From: SAR86 cluster bacterium
Lineage (GTDB): Bacteria; Pseudomonadota; Gammaproteobacteria; Magnimaribacterales; D2472
Direction of reading: 5' to 3'
DNA: 64,000 nucleotides
Assembly (NCBI GenBank): GCA_023703615.1
Contig: CP097971.1
Span: 398,315-462,314 of the forward strand
Positions 34,096 through 43,792 of this stretch are shown one piece after another. Position numbers and translations under genes: made by a program. A model generated the notes under the pieces. It had not been told where the DNA came from. It did no database searches and was given only the letters and a program-made list of their open reading frames with translations. Each line of letters starts with the position of its first letter. The first letter of the stretch is position 1.

Positions 34096-36029
34096 TATCC
34101 AGTTCCACCACTTCCGCCACCCGATCCACTACCTGTTGCTGAGGTTGCATAATGTGATTTAGTTTTAAAGTTGGTAATAGTAGCAGTGTCCATACTTGCA
34201 CCATGATATCCTTGATCGGCAGGCATATAGAATGTTAAACCAGGATATTCATTAAATTGATGAGTATGTTGATCTGATCCAGCATCTGCAGTCCTTAAAT
34301 ACACAGTTCTAGTGTATCCAGAGGCCCCTTTGTATGGCCCAACAGAAACAGTACCTTTAACTTCAATAGCCCCAGAAGCAGACGTTATATCAATTAAGTT
34401 TTGATTAAATGTATCTACAATTTGAATGCTACCATTAGTGTACATACCAGAATGAACGCCACAATGTGGATAAATAGTAGTTGGTGTTGAACTCGTAACT
34501 GTTAATGTATAAGAAGATTGATCCCAACCCTCATTAGCGCCTATATTATTTGTACCGCTTGTATCATTTGCACTTGAAGATAATTCAAATGGGTGAACAC
34601 TAAAAACACTTGAAGAGGAGGGCTCAAATACAATTGTATCTCCAACTCTTGCATAAATAATTAAAGGAGTAGAGTCAGCATTAATACCATCAACGGTGTA
34701 GTAAGCAGACCCACTATTACCTACTTCATATGAAGTTGTTCGAAGAGCCGATTCTGGGTTTGCAAATGTACCTGTATATGCTGTTGCACTGCTGTTAACC
34801 CATGTAAGTGTATCAAAAATAATACTATTCAAAGTTGTAGCATCAGCCGAACCAGTAGTTATATTTTTAAGAACAGGAGTAAGGTTATTTTCAGCAACTG
34901 AAGCAAAATATGAATGCGCATTAGATGTATCTGCTGTTACAACCTGAAGAAAAGAAGAAAGCGATGCAGATAGATTTTCAAGCATTTCATTAGTTAAGGT
35001 AAAACTGCTAAAGTTCCAATTTTGTAGCATATCTCTTATAAAAGTTGTGTCACCTAACGATGTCTCGGTTCCCGTTCTAGAACTTAAAGCACTTAAGAAT
35101 TTATATTCAGCAGAATCATTACCGCCTGTATATGTATCTAACTGTTCCATAGTTTCAAAAATAATAGAGACTTGAACGTATTTAGCAGCAATATCTGAAG
35201 ATGCAGCATTAGATAAATTTGAAAAAGGATCATCGAACCTAAGCATATGAGTACTTGGAATATTTAATGCCGTTTTTAATGACGAATAATTTAAACCTGA
35301 AAATATATCAAGTGATGTTGTTAGAGGTGAAATTATAATATTTTGATCTTTAACTGGTTCGCCTAAGCTATAGTTTAGATTTGCTTGATCATTAGTAACG
35401 GGATCAAAGCCGTTTTCTGCAATAAGAGAACCTGATATATTACTTGGAAGTGTGATTGAGAATGTTCCATCAGCTGCAGTTGTTGTACTGTAAGTTGCGC
35501 CAGTACATGTATTGTTGACAGGTATACACACATCAGCACTTTGAACGTAACCAGATTGGACAACAGTTCCGTCATAAGATGTACTCGTAACGTCATCGCT
35601 AGTATCGTTTATTACTGTTACTAAAAAGCTTTCTGTATCATTTGCAGAGGAAGTATCAGTAACCATTGCAGATAACTGATATACATTATTTGTATCACTA
35701 TCTGATGGATTTTCAAAATCAGGAGCAGTGTTGAAAGTGACAACCCCAGAGCTTGAAACAGAAAATAAGGATGCATCTGTGCCTGAAATTGTGTAAGTTA
35801 AAGAGTCATTATCAGCATCTGTTGCAGTGATAGTAAATGCAGAAGTTTGATTTTCTGCTACAGAAATACTAGTTGATGTATTAGTAATTACCGGTGCGCT
35901 GTTAACTGGTGTTGTTGAACCACCTGTATCTCCATATGTGTTATCAGACATCCCACCACCGCCACCGCCACCACATGAGGTGATTAATATTGTTGATAAA
36001 ATGTATATATATAATTTATTCTTTTTCAT
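34092..36029 (-). CDS. Outer-membrane lipoprotein with cadherin-like and cupredoxin-like domains
   Basis: A 645-residue protein. Lipobox LITSC puts the lipidated Cys at 19, followed by seven Gly, a flexible tether without a retention Asp at +2. Residues ~45-142 form a cadherin/Ig-like repeat (APVITNTSTSISVAENQ, DADNDSLTYTISGTDASLF in part). Residues ~150-400 are a Ser/Thr-rich region of unknown fold. Residues ~435-540 look like a type 1 copper domain of amicyanin type, with His479 and Cys523-x2-His526-x2-Met529 as ligands. A His-rich end follows (DQHTHQ, QGYHGAS). It resembles surface copper or electron-transfer proteins, but no close family is recognised. Confidence 0.72.
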   Translation of the reverse strand: MKKNKLYIYILSTILITSCGGGGGGGMSDNTYGDTGGSTTPVNSAPVITNTSTSISVAENQTSAFTITATDADNDSLTYTISGTDASLFSVSSSGVVTFNTAPDFENPSDSDTNNVYQLSAMVTDTSSANDTESFLVTVINDTSDDVTSTSYDGTVVQSGYVQSADVCIPVNNTCTGATYSTTTAADGTFSITLPSNISGSLIAENGFDPVTNDQANLNYSLGEPVKDQNIIISPLTTSLDIFSGLNYSSLKTALNIPSTHMLRFDDPFSNLSNAASSDIAAKYVQVSIIFETMEQLDTYTGGNDSAEYKFLSALSSRTGTETSLGDTTFIRDMLQNWNFSSFTLTNEMLENLSASLSSFLQVVTADTSNAHSYFASVAENNLTPVLKNITTGSADATTLNSIIFDTLTWVNSSATAYTGTFANPESALRTTSYEVGNSGSAYYTVDGINADSTPLIIYARVGDTIVFEPSSSSVFSVHPFELSSSANDTSGTNNIGANEGWDQSSYTLTVTSSTPTTIYPHCGVHSGMYTNGSIQIVDTFNQNLIDITSASGAIEVKGTVSVGPYKGASGYTRTVYLRTADAGSDQHTHQFNEYPGLTFYMPADQGYHGASMDTATITNFKTKSHYATSATGSGSGGGSGGTGY

Positions 36030-36348
36030 ATTCTTTATTTTTTTAAAAATTAACTAGGTTACAGAATTGCCACAAATAGGTAGCAAACGCTTTTAATTAA
36101 AGTAGCAAAAAAAGATGTAATCAAAAATTACTGCTTAATTATGCTCCAACTAATAGGATTTAGAGCTGGGCGTTCATATTGTGTGCAAATTTAAAAATGC
36201 CTTTAAAAATTCAACAATCTGACAAAGCAGCAATTCTGTAATATATATATAATATAAAATGTATTTTTTTTGTCAAATATATTTTATTTGTTGTATTAAA
36301 AGGAGTATTTAGTTATTTATTTTGAAGCTAGACTACAAATTTAAGAAA
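36030..36348. other. 319-bp intergenic region between proA end and lipoprotein start
   Basis: No credible gene was found on either strand. The left part must carry the promoter of the - strand lipoprotein. An alternating AT tract lies near 36240-36260, and AAAGGAG at 36300-36306 is not followed by a usable start. Confidence 0.5.
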
Positions 36349-37611
36349 TTATGGTCTAATGTGTCCGTCACCATTAACAAGATATTTAAAACTTGTTAAT
36401 TGATCTACACCTACAGGACCTCTTGCATGAAACTTACCAGTTGCTATGCCAATTTCACCACCTAATCCAAATTCACCACCATCAGCAAATTGAGTTGATG
36501 CGTTATGCATAACTATTGCGCTATCAAGACTCTTTTGAAATATTGATGCATGGTTAAGATTCTCAGTAATAATTGATTCAGTATGACCAGTTGAAAAATC
36601 TTCAATATGTTGAATTGCTTCTTCAATGTCTTTAACAATTTTTATACTCACTATTGGAAGAAGATATTCTGTGCTCCAGTCCTCTTCGTTTGCTGCAACT
36701 ACAATTGTTGATATTTTTTGTGTATTTGAGCATCCTCTAATTTCACATGCTTGAGCTGATAATGCATTGCATAAAGTTGGAACAAATTCAGATGCGATAC
36801 TTTGATGAATAAGAATTGTTTCCACGGCCCCACATATACCTGGTCTTCGCATTTTTGCATTAAGGCATACGTTTAATGCTTTTTCACTATTAGCTTCTTC
36901 ATCTACATATATATGACATATCCCCTCTAAATGTCCAAACACAGGAACTTTTGCTTCTGTTTCAACCATTGATACTAAACTTTTACCACCTCTAGGAACA
37001 ATTACATCTATTGATTTATCTAATCCATTAAGCATTAATTTAACCACTTCTCTGTCTGTATTGCTTACAATTTGAATAGCATGCTCAGAAATACCTGCGT
37101 CTTTGAGTCCTAAAACCAAACATTCATGGATAGCTAAACTTGAGTAAAAACTATCAGTACCGCCTCTTAGAATCGAAGCATTACCAGATTTTAAACAAAG
37201 GGCACCTGCATCTGCCGTTACGTTAGGTCTGCTTTCATAGATTATTCCAATAACACCAAGAGGTGTAGAAACTCTAGATATTTGCAAACCATTAGGCCTA
37301 CTCCATGAATCTAAAATTTTACCAACTGGGTCTTTAAAAGATGCAATTTCTTTTAGGGTATTAATTATTCCATCAATTCTTTCACTGTCTAATTTAAGTC
37401 TATCAATAAATGAATCTGATAAACCTTTTTTTGATCCATTTTCTATATCTGTATTATTTGCATCTAAAATACTTTGTTTATTGTTTTTGATATGTTCAGC
37501 CATAGATAATAAAGCTTTATTTTTGGTATCTGTTGAAGTTTTTGCTAGTAGTTTTGCAGCATCTTTTGCTTGTTGACCAATTTGTAAAATTTTACTTGTT
37601 ATATCATTCAT
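36349..37611 (-). CDS. proA: Gamma-glutamyl phosphate reductase
   Basis: A 420-residue aldehyde-dehydrogenase-superfamily enzyme making glutamate-5-semialdehyde for proline. The substrate region has LGVIGIIYESRPNVTADA; the catalytic Cys is in RRPGICGAVETIL; the C-terminal block ASTQFADGGEFGLGGEIGI (first part ASTQFADGGEFGLG) and KFHARGPVG is typical. It starts at the proB stop (37611 shared). The order proB-proA matches the pathway. Confidence 0.96.
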   Translation of the reverse strand: MNDITSKILQIGQQAKDAAKLLAKTSTDTKNKALLSMAEHIKNNKQSILDANNTDIENGSKKGLSDSFIDRLKLDSERIDGIINTLKEIASFKDPVGKILDSWSRPNGLQISRVSTPLGVIGIIYESRPNVTADAGALCLKSGNASILRGGTDSFYSSLAIHECLVLGLKDAGISEHAIQIVSNTDREVVKLMLNGLDKSIDVIVPRGGKSLVSMVETEAKVPVFGHLEGICHIYVDEEANSEKALNVCLNAKMRRPGICGAVETILIHQSIASEFVPTLCNALSAQACEIRGCSNTQKISTIVVAANEEDWSTEYLLPIVSIKIVKDIEEAIQHIEDFSTGHTESIITENLNHASIFQKSLDSAIVMHNASTQFADGGEFGLGGEIGIATGKFHARGPVGVDQLTSFKYLVNGDGHIRP

Positions 37612-38402
37612 TATTTTTTTGGATGAAAATATGTAGACTTATTGTTTTTGTTCATAAGATTTTTAATAGGAGTATCTTTTAATCCTGAGGTAATGATAAC
37701 CGAGCATTTTGATTTAGTGCATATTTCTGCAGCTTCAATTTTAGAAATCATTCCTCCTTTACCATGCTTTGATGCAACTCCAGCCATATCTTTAATTTTT
37801 TTTGATATAACTTTTACATCTTTTATTAAATTGGATTCCAACTTATCTTTTGGAGATGACTCGTAAAGGCCATCCACATTTGATAACAGAATAAGACTTT
37901 CTGCTTTAATAAGTTTTGCTATTTTTGCAGCAAGGATATCATTATCTCCAAATTTAATTTCATCTGTTGATGTTGTATCATTTTCATTAATTATAGGAAC
38001 ACAATTTAGATCCCATAAAGTATTTATTGTATTTTGAGCATTTTTAGATGATTTTCTATTCAAGGTATCTTGTGGAGATAATAAAATTTGAGCTACATGA
38101 ATTTTATGTTTTTTGAATTCGTTTTGCCAAGATGTCATTAATTCAATTTGACCTCTTGCTGCAACAGCTTGAGATTCATTTAATGACAAGTTTTTACTAA
38201 TTGATAATTTACCTCTTCCAATTGCAATAGCGCCAGATGAAACAATAATTATTTGTTTTTTATTTTTTACTAGCCATGCAATATCTTTAACAATATTTGA
38301 AAGAATAGATTTTCTTACCCCACCGTTAGTGTTTGTCAGAAGAGAGGAGCCAACTTTAATTATTATTTTTTGGCTTAAATCAAGTACTTTTAAATTTTTC
38401 AC
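37611..38402 (-). CDS. proB: Glutamate 5-kinase, kinase domain only
   Basis: A 263-residue amino-acid kinase that phosphorylates glutamate, the first step of proline synthesis. Motifs are IIKVGSSLLT, IIVSSGAIAIGRGKL, PIINENDTTSTDEIKFGDND and GKGGMISKIEAAE. The PUA domain of E. coli ProB (367 residues) is absent. I use the GTG at 38402 because an ATG at 38462 would lie inside the tRNA-Leu gene; the residues between are not ProB-like. The gene follows tRNA-Leu on the same strand by about 50 bp, so they may be transcribed together. Confidence 0.88.
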   Translation of the reverse strand: MKNLKVLDLSQKIIIKVGSSLLTNTNGGVRKSILSNIVKDIAWLVKNKKQIIIVSSGAIAIGRGKLSISKNLSLNESQAVAARGQIELMTSWQNEFKKHKIHVAQILLSPQDTLNRKSSKNAQNTINTLWDLNCVPIINENDTTSTDEIKFGDNDILAAKIAKLIKAESLILLSNVDGLYESSPKDKLESNLIKDVKVISKKIKDMAGVASKHGKGGMISKIEAAEICTKSKCSVIITSGLKDTPIKNLMNKNNKSTYFHPKK

Positions 38403-38451
38403 ATTGGCAATTATAAAGATGGAAAGAACATTAACAACTATTTGATTGAAA

Positions 38452-38536
38452 TGGTGCCCCATATCTGAGTCGAACAGATACTCCCGAAGGAACGCGATTT
38501 TGAATCGCGCGCGTCTACCAATTCCGCCAATGGGGC
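38452..38536 (-). tRNA. tRNA-Leu (anticodon CAA), CCA encoded
   Basis: On the - strand, 85 bases fold as a class II tRNA. Acceptor GCCCCAT pairs with ATGGGGC, then discriminator A and CCA at 38454-38452. The anticodon stem CGCGA/TCGCG closes loop TTCAAAA, anticodon CAA. A variable arm (TTCCTTCGGGAGT) and T-loop TTCGACTC complete it. It lies immediately upstream of proB. Confidence 0.95.
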
Positions 38537-38584
38537 TAGCATGGCATTGTAGCCAAGTATTATCTATTTTAAAATCAGCATCTC

Positions 38585-39604
38585 ATGAAAACTGCTGACT
38601 TTGATTATTTTTTACCAGAAGAGCTTATTGCTAAGTATCCTTTAGAAAAAAGAAGAGACAGTAAGCTTTTGATTTTTGATCAAAATATTGAACATAATCA
38701 CTTCTCAAATATTACAAACTACTTCAACAATGGCGATCTATTAGTGCTTAATAATACTTCTGTCATACCAGCAAGAATATTTGGAAAAAAAGAATCAGGT
38801 GGTTCAATTGAAGTTATGTTGGAGAGGATTCTCGAAAATAATAGAGCAATGGTGCAAATACGTTCTGGAAGAGCTCCAAAAATTGGTTCTAAACTAATTT
38901 TAGGTAAGTTTTTAGTAGAATGCATCGAAAGAAAAGATAATTTTTTTATACTTCAATTTAATCAAGCCCCATTGAATGTTTTTAATAGCATTGGCCATGT
39001 ACCTTTGCCACCATATATAAAGCGACCTGATAAAAGTATCGATAAAGAAAGATATGGAACCGTATACCAAGACAAAAATCAACAAAATTCAGTAGCAGCT
39101 CCAACAGCTGGACTACATTTTGATAAAAATTTACTAGATGCAATTAAAGAATTGGGAGTCAACATCGTAAATGTTAATTTAAGTGTTGGAGCAGGTACAT
39201 TTCAACCAGTTAAAGCTCAAAATATCAAGGACCATATAATACATAATGAATATATGGAAGTTTCATCTGAAGTGATTGAGATGATATTAAAAACAAAAAA
39301 AAATGGTCATAAGGTTTTTGCTGTAGGAACGACAGCAGCAAGATCAATTGAAACAGTGTTTCAACAAAATAATGTAAAGGGATATAAAGGCTATACAAGT
39401 TTGTTTATATATCCAGGATATAAGTTCAAGGTTGTCGACATGCTAATAACTAATTTTCATTTACCAAAATCATCTTTGTTAATGCTTGTAGCTGCTTTTA
39501 TAGGATTTAAAAACATGAAAAATATTTACAAGATAGGAGTAGAAAAAAAATATCGATTCTTATCTTACGGCGATGCTATGCTTTTAAAATATTATGAAAT
39601 TTAA
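38585..39604 (+). CDS. queA: S-adenosylmethionine:tRNA ribosyltransferase-isomerase
   Basis: A 339-residue enzyme that transfers the ribosyl group of SAM to preQ1 in tRNA, forming epoxyqueuosine. Family blocks include FDYFLPEELIAKYPLEKR (in parts FDYFLPEELIA and YPLEKRRDS), LVLNNTSVIPARIFG, GHVPLPPYIKR, SVAAPTAGLHF and GAGTFQPV. Length is normal. It overlaps tgt by 11 bp, the classical queA-tgt pair. Confidence 0.96.
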   Translation: MKTADFDYFLPEELIAKYPLEKRRDSKLLIFDQNIEHNHFSNITNYFNNGDLLVLNNTSVIPARIFGKKESGGSIEVMLERILENNRAMVQIRSGRAPKIGSKLILGKFLVECIERKDNFFILQFNQAPLNVFNSIGHVPLPPYIKRPDKSIDKERYGTVYQDKNQQNSVAAPTAGLHFDKNLLDAIKELGVNIVNVNLSVGAGTFQPVKAQNIKDHIIHNEYMEVSSEVIEMILKTKKNGHKVFAVGTTAARSIETVFQQNNVKGYKGYTSLFIYPGYKFKVVDMLITNFHLPKSSLLMLVAAFIGFKNMKNIYKIGVEKKYRFLSYGDAMLLKYYEI

Positions 39605-40709
39605 AATAGATTATCAGGCTGAATTTGCCCGAAAAGGAGAGCTTCAATTTCCTAAAGGTAAGGTTCAAACTCCAGCATTTATGCCAGTTGGCACTAATGG
39701 AACAGTAAAAGGTTTGACAGTTGACGATCTGAAATCAACTGGTTCTGAGATAATTTTAGGAAATACATATCATTTAATGTTGAGACCTGGCGATGAAATT
39801 ATAAAAGATTTAGGCGGCCTGCATAAATTTTCAAATTGGGACAGACCTATTTTAACCGATTCTGGTGGATTTCAAGTTTGGAGCCTCGGAGATTTAGCAA
39901 AAATTTCTGAAGAGGGCGTTAAATTTAGTTCACCATATGATGGAAAAAAAATATTTATGCGACCTGAGGATTCAATTCAAATACAGGAAAATTTAGGCTC
40001 TGATATTATAATGGTATTTGATGAATGCACCGATTATCCCTCAACATTTGATCAAGCTAAAAAATCCATGGAATTATCAATGAGATGGGCAAAACGATGC
40101 AAAGATTATCATTCCTCTAATTCTGCACTATTTGGAATTGTTCAAGGAGGAGTTTATGAGGAACTGAGAGAACAATCTTTATCTAAGATAATAGAAATTG
40201 ATTTTGATGGAATTGCATTAGGTGGTTTAAGTGTTGGAGAGACAAAAGAAGAAAAAAATAAAATTCTATCTTTTTTAGCAGATAAACTTCCAACAAACAA
40301 ACCTAGATACTTAATGGGTGTTGGTAAACCAGAAGATATTGTTGAAGCCGTTCGATATGGCATAGACATGTTTGATTGCGTTTTGCCAACAAGAAATGCA
40401 AGAAATGGACAATTAATAACTTCAACAGGTGTTGTAAACATTAAAAATGCTGCATACATCAAAAGCGACGATCCTATCGATGAAAATTGTGATTGCAAAG
40501 TCAGTAAAAATTATTCTAGAGCATATTTAAATCATCTTTTTAGAACAAACGAGATGCTTGGAGGCATGTTAGCTAGTTATCACAATATTTTTTACTATCA
40601 ATCTCTTATGAATGATATAAGAACATCGATTATTAATAATAAATTCGCGAACTTCCTAAAAGACTTTTATAATAAGCGAAATTTAAAAATGCCTGATGGG
40701 CCAATTTAA
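39594..40709 (+). CDS. tgt: tRNA-guanine transglycosylase
   Basis: A 371-residue TIM-barrel enzyme that exchanges G34 for preQ1 in tRNAs with GUN anticodons. Visible are PVGTNGTVKGL, ILGNTYHLMLRPG, LTDSGGFQVWSL with the substrate-binding Asp, IMVFDECTDYP, and VLPTRNARNGQ with the nucleophilic Asp region (MFDCVLPTR). The zinc site CDCKV ... H lies near residue 300 (NCDCKVSKN). yajC follows after 9 bp. Confidence 0.97.
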   Translation: MKFKIDYQAEFARKGELQFPKGKVQTPAFMPVGTNGTVKGLTVDDLKSTGSEIILGNTYHLMLRPGDEIIKDLGGLHKFSNWDRPILTDSGGFQVWSLGDLAKISEEGVKFSSPYDGKKIFMRPEDSIQIQENLGSDIIMVFDECTDYPSTFDQAKKSMELSMRWAKRCKDYHSSNSALFGIVQGGVYEELREQSLSKIIEIDFDGIALGGLSVGETKEEKNKILSFLADKLPTNKPRYLMGVGKPEDIVEAVRYGIDMFDCVLPTRNARNGQLITSTGVVNIKNAAYIKSDDPIDENCDCKVSKNYSRAYLNHLFRTNEMLGGMLASYHNIFYYQSLMNDIRTSIINNKFANFLKDFYNKRNLKMPDGPI

Positions 40710-40718
40710 GGATTAATT

Positions 40719-41015
40719 ATGGATACAACGCAACCATCAATGTTCGGACCTTTAATTATATTTGCTGGATTTTTTATCTTTATGTATTTTCTAATGATAA
40801 GACCCCAAAACAAGCGTAATAAAGCTCTTGCAGAAATGCTATCAAAAGTAGAAAGAGGATCAGAGGTAATAGCAGCAAGTGGTATCCTAGGAAAAGTGAC
40901 AGATGTTAAGGGTGACTATGTTTCAATAGAAGTTGGACAAAATATTACTTTAAGGCTTCAAAAATCTGCAATTTCAAATATCCTGCCAAAAGGAACTATT
41001 GATTCGATAAAATAA
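40719..41015 (+). CDS. yajC: Sec translocon accessory subunit YajC
   Basis: A 98-residue single-pass membrane protein. The membrane helix at ~11-30 is followed by MIRPQNKRNKALAEMLSKVERG, typical of YajC (key MIRPQNKRNK). It forms a complex with SecD and SecF that aids protein export. Order tgt-yajC-secD-secF is canonical, with 6 bp to secD. Confidence 0.95.
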   Translation: MDTTQPSMFGPLIIFAGFFIFMYFLMIRPQNKRNKALAEMLSKVERGSEVIAASGILGKVTDVKGDYVSIEVGQNITLRLQKSAISNILPKGTIDSIK

Positions 41016-41021
41016 AATATC

Positions 41022-42878
41022 GTGAATAGATTTTCTATATATCAATATCTCTTAATTCTAGTGGTGCTAGTTATAGGTTGCTTATACGCATTACCAAATC
41101 TTTATCCCACACAACCATCTATTCAAGTAGCTTATACAGATTCTGGAAAATCTGCTGATCAGTTATTGTTAGATGAATTGCAAACTATTTTTGATGATAC
41201 AAACTCAAAATATGAGGAAATTTTTCTAAGAGAAAATAAAATAGTTATTAAGTTTTCCTCTCTTGAGGAACAGTTAAATAGTAAGACTATTATTCAAAAC
41301 TCACTACTTGATAAAGTTATTGTTGCACTTAATTTAGAGCCGACGACACCAGATTGGTTAAAAAATATTGGAGGTAAACCTGTTAAATTAGGTCTGGATC
41401 TCTCTGGGGGCGTTCATTTTTTGTTAGAAGTAGATATTGAATCAGCACAAGAAGGACGTTTAGAGTTGCTCTTAGATACATATAGAAAAACTTTTCAAGA
41501 AGAAAGAATTAATTTTTCAAGCTCATCGATTGAAGAACTTTCTCTATTTTTTCAATTTCCAAATAAAGAAAACTACAACAAAGCTTTAAATTTATATAAA
41601 AAAGACAGTATTGGGGCTAGCGGAGTTCAATATGAGATTACTGAAAAACCTAGTCAAAATGTTATTTTGCTTGCTTTTTCAGATATTGCATTAAGAGAAA
41701 TAAGGGATTATGCAGTAGGACAGAATTTAATGACTCTTCGTAATAGAGTAAATGAGCTCGGTGTTTCAGAGCCGGTCGTTCAAAGACAAGGCGCTAATAG
41801 AATAGTTGTTGAATTGCCTGGTGTTCAAGATCCAACTGCTGCTAAAAAAATAATTGGTAAGACAGCAAATCTTGAATTTAGACTTGAGGCTAATGCTAGA
41901 ACATCCCCGTTAAGAAAAGAAGAATTTGGCTTTAAGGACAATCAATTTGCAACTGCTTTTTTAGAGAGAGCAGTTGTTGTTAGCGGCGATAGAGTTACAA
42001 ATGCAAGCACTGGTTTTGATGAGAGTGGTTTTCCTCAAGTGAATATAACCCTTGATATGGAAGGTGGCAGAGCAATGCAGAAAGCAACTTCAGGAAATAT
42101 TGGAAGAAAACTTGCAGTGTTATTTGTTGAACAAAAAAATAAGTCTAAGCTTGTAAGAGATGAATCAGGTAGGGATGTAATAGAACAGACGTCATACATT
42201 GAAAAGAATATTATTAGCTTGGCAACTGTTCAAGCTGTCTTAGGAACTAGTTTTAGAATTACCGGAGTTGGTAATCCTCAAGAAGCCAGTGAATTAGCTC
42301 TTTTGTTGAGAGCAGGAGCTTTAGCAGCTCCAATGAAGTTTGTCGAAGAAAGAACTGTAGGACCAAGTCTTGGTAAAGAGAATATTGAACTAGGCATGAA
42401 ATCGATCCTAATTGGATTTAGTTTAGTTGTCTTATTTATGATTTTTTATTACAGAGTTTTTGGTCTCGCAGCTAATATTTCATTAGTTATTAATTTAATT
42501 TTAATAACAGGGATCATGTCACTTCTTGGAGCAACCCTAACTTTGCCTGGTATTGCTGGTATTGTTTTAACTGTTGGCATGGCCGTTGATGCTAATGTAC
42601 TTATATTCTCACGAATAAGAGAAGAGCTAAAAGAGAAGGATCCACAAACTGCTATAAGGGATGGTTTTTCCAGAGCCTTTGTAACAATTTTTGATGCCAA
42701 TGTTACAACATTAATAGCAGCACTAATTTTGTATGTTATTGGTACAGGCCCCATTAAAGGTTTTGCAATAACACTTTCAATTGGTATTTTAACCTCAATG
42801 TTCACTGCAATAATGTGCACAAGAGGAATGGTTAATTTAATTTATGGTAATAAAAATATTAAGGCTTTAAAAATATAA
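41022..42878 (+). CDS. secD: Protein translocase subunit SecD
   Basis: A 618-residue RND-like membrane subunit that uses proton motive force to pull proteins through SecYEG. One membrane helix at the N-terminus (YLLILVVLVIGCLYALPNLYP in part) precedes the large periplasmic domain with GLDLSGGVHFLLEVD (~126-140), then five more helices in the C-terminal half, including GIAGIVLTVGMAVDANVLI. Start is GTG at 41022, since no ATG is near. secF overlaps its stop by one base. Confidence 0.96.
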   Translation: MNRFSIYQYLLILVVLVIGCLYALPNLYPTQPSIQVAYTDSGKSADQLLLDELQTIFDDTNSKYEEIFLRENKIVIKFSSLEEQLNSKTIIQNSLLDKVIVALNLEPTTPDWLKNIGGKPVKLGLDLSGGVHFLLEVDIESAQEGRLELLLDTYRKTFQEERINFSSSSIEELSLFFQFPNKENYNKALNLYKKDSIGASGVQYEITEKPSQNVILLAFSDIALREIRDYAVGQNLMTLRNRVNELGVSEPVVQRQGANRIVVELPGVQDPTAAKKIIGKTANLEFRLEANARTSPLRKEEFGFKDNQFATAFLERAVVVSGDRVTNASTGFDESGFPQVNITLDMEGGRAMQKATSGNIGRKLAVLFVEQKNKSKLVRDESGRDVIEQTSYIEKNIISLATVQAVLGTSFRITGVGNPQEASELALLLRAGALAAPMKFVEERTVGPSLGKENIELGMKSILIGFSLVVLFMIFYYRVFGLAANISLVINLILITGIMSLLGATLTLPGIAGIVLTVGMAVDANVLIFSRIREELKEKDPQTAIRDGFSRAFVTIFDANVTTLIAALILYVIGTGPIKGFAITLSIGILTSMFTAIMCTRGMVNLIYGNKNIKALKI

Positions 42879-43792
42879 TGAACACAAAAATTAAATTTAT
42901 GAAATATAGAAAGATTGCAGGAATCATGTCTATAACGATATTTTTATTGTCCATTTTATCACTGGGAATAAGAGGACTCAGTTTAGGTTTAGATTTTAGT
43001 GGGGGTACTCTTATCGAAGTTACATACAAAACACCTGTTGAACTTGAGTCAATTAGAAATACGCTTATTGAAAATAATTATGCAGAGTCCCAAGTTGTAA
43101 ATTTTGGAACAAATTTAGATGTTCTTATAAAAGTTGCTGATCAAAATGGAAACAGTAGTATTGGCGATGAAATATTCAAACTGCTCAATGATAAAGGGTT
43201 TAAGGGAGAGCTGAAAAGAGTTGAATTTGTTGGACCTCAAGTTGGAGCTGAATTAAGAGATCAGGGTGGATTGGGAATGATTGTAGCCTTATTCATGATA
43301 TTGCTTTATGTTGCTTTTAGATTCCAATACAAATTTGCTCTTGGCGCAGTTTCAGCATTAGGTCATGATGTTGTTATTATTTTGGGTATATTTTCATTTT
43401 TTAAATGGGATTTTGATCTCACGGTACTTGCTGCTTTATTAGCTGTTATAGGCTACTCACTTAATGACACGATAGTGGTCTCAGACAGAATTAGAGAAAA
43501 CTTTAGGTCACAAAGAGATCTTAAGCCAAATGAAATGATAGATCTTTCTTTGAACCAAACTTTAGGTAGAACCCTTGTAACTTCTTTTACAACCTTACTC
43601 GTTTTGTTTGCATTATTTATATTTGGAGGAGAGCTTATAAAAGGTTTTAGCTTAGCATTAATAATTGGTGTTTTAGTTGGAACTTATTCATCAATATATG
43701 TTGTAGCTAATATGCTAATGTCACTCTCAATATCACAAGAAGATATGGCTTTACCAGAAGTTGAAGGTGCTGATATTGATGAGATGCCCTAA
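42878..43792 (+). CDS. secF: Protein translocase subunit SecF
   Basis: A 304-residue partner of SecD. Family blocks are GLDFSGGTLIEV near residue 36, GPQVGAELRDQG, and the D4/D6 motifs ALGHDVVIILG and GYSLNDTIVVSDRIREN. Six membrane helices are expected. Start overlaps secD; its 3' end overlaps the convergent suhB by 4 bp. Confidence 0.96.
   Translation: MNTKIKFMKYRKIAGIMSITIFLLSILSLGIRGLSLGLDFSGGTLIEVTYKTPVELESIRNTLIENNYAESQVVNFGTNLDVLIKVADQNGNSSIGDEIFKLLNDKGFKGELKRVEFVGPQVGAELRDQGGLGMIVALFMILLYVAFRFQYKFALGAVSALGHDVVIILGIFSFFKWDFDLTVLAALLAVIGYSLNDTIVVSDRIRENFRSQRDLKPNEMIDLSLNQTLGRTLVTSFTTLLVLFALFIFGGELIKGFSLALIIGVLVGTYSSIYVVANMLMSLSISQEDMALPEVEGADIDEMP

Noticed and set aside
36240-36262. 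AT-rich alternating tract near proA as an origin or repeat element
   Set aside because: No DnaA boxes or repeated units accompany it; simple low-complexity sequence is common in this genome.
38403-38462. ATG start for proB at 38462
   Set aside because: It would start inside the tRNA-Leu gene, and the added residues have no ProB similarity.
42449-42820. - strand frame in secD
   Set aside because: Shadow frame opposite membrane-helix codons; no ribosome site or homology.
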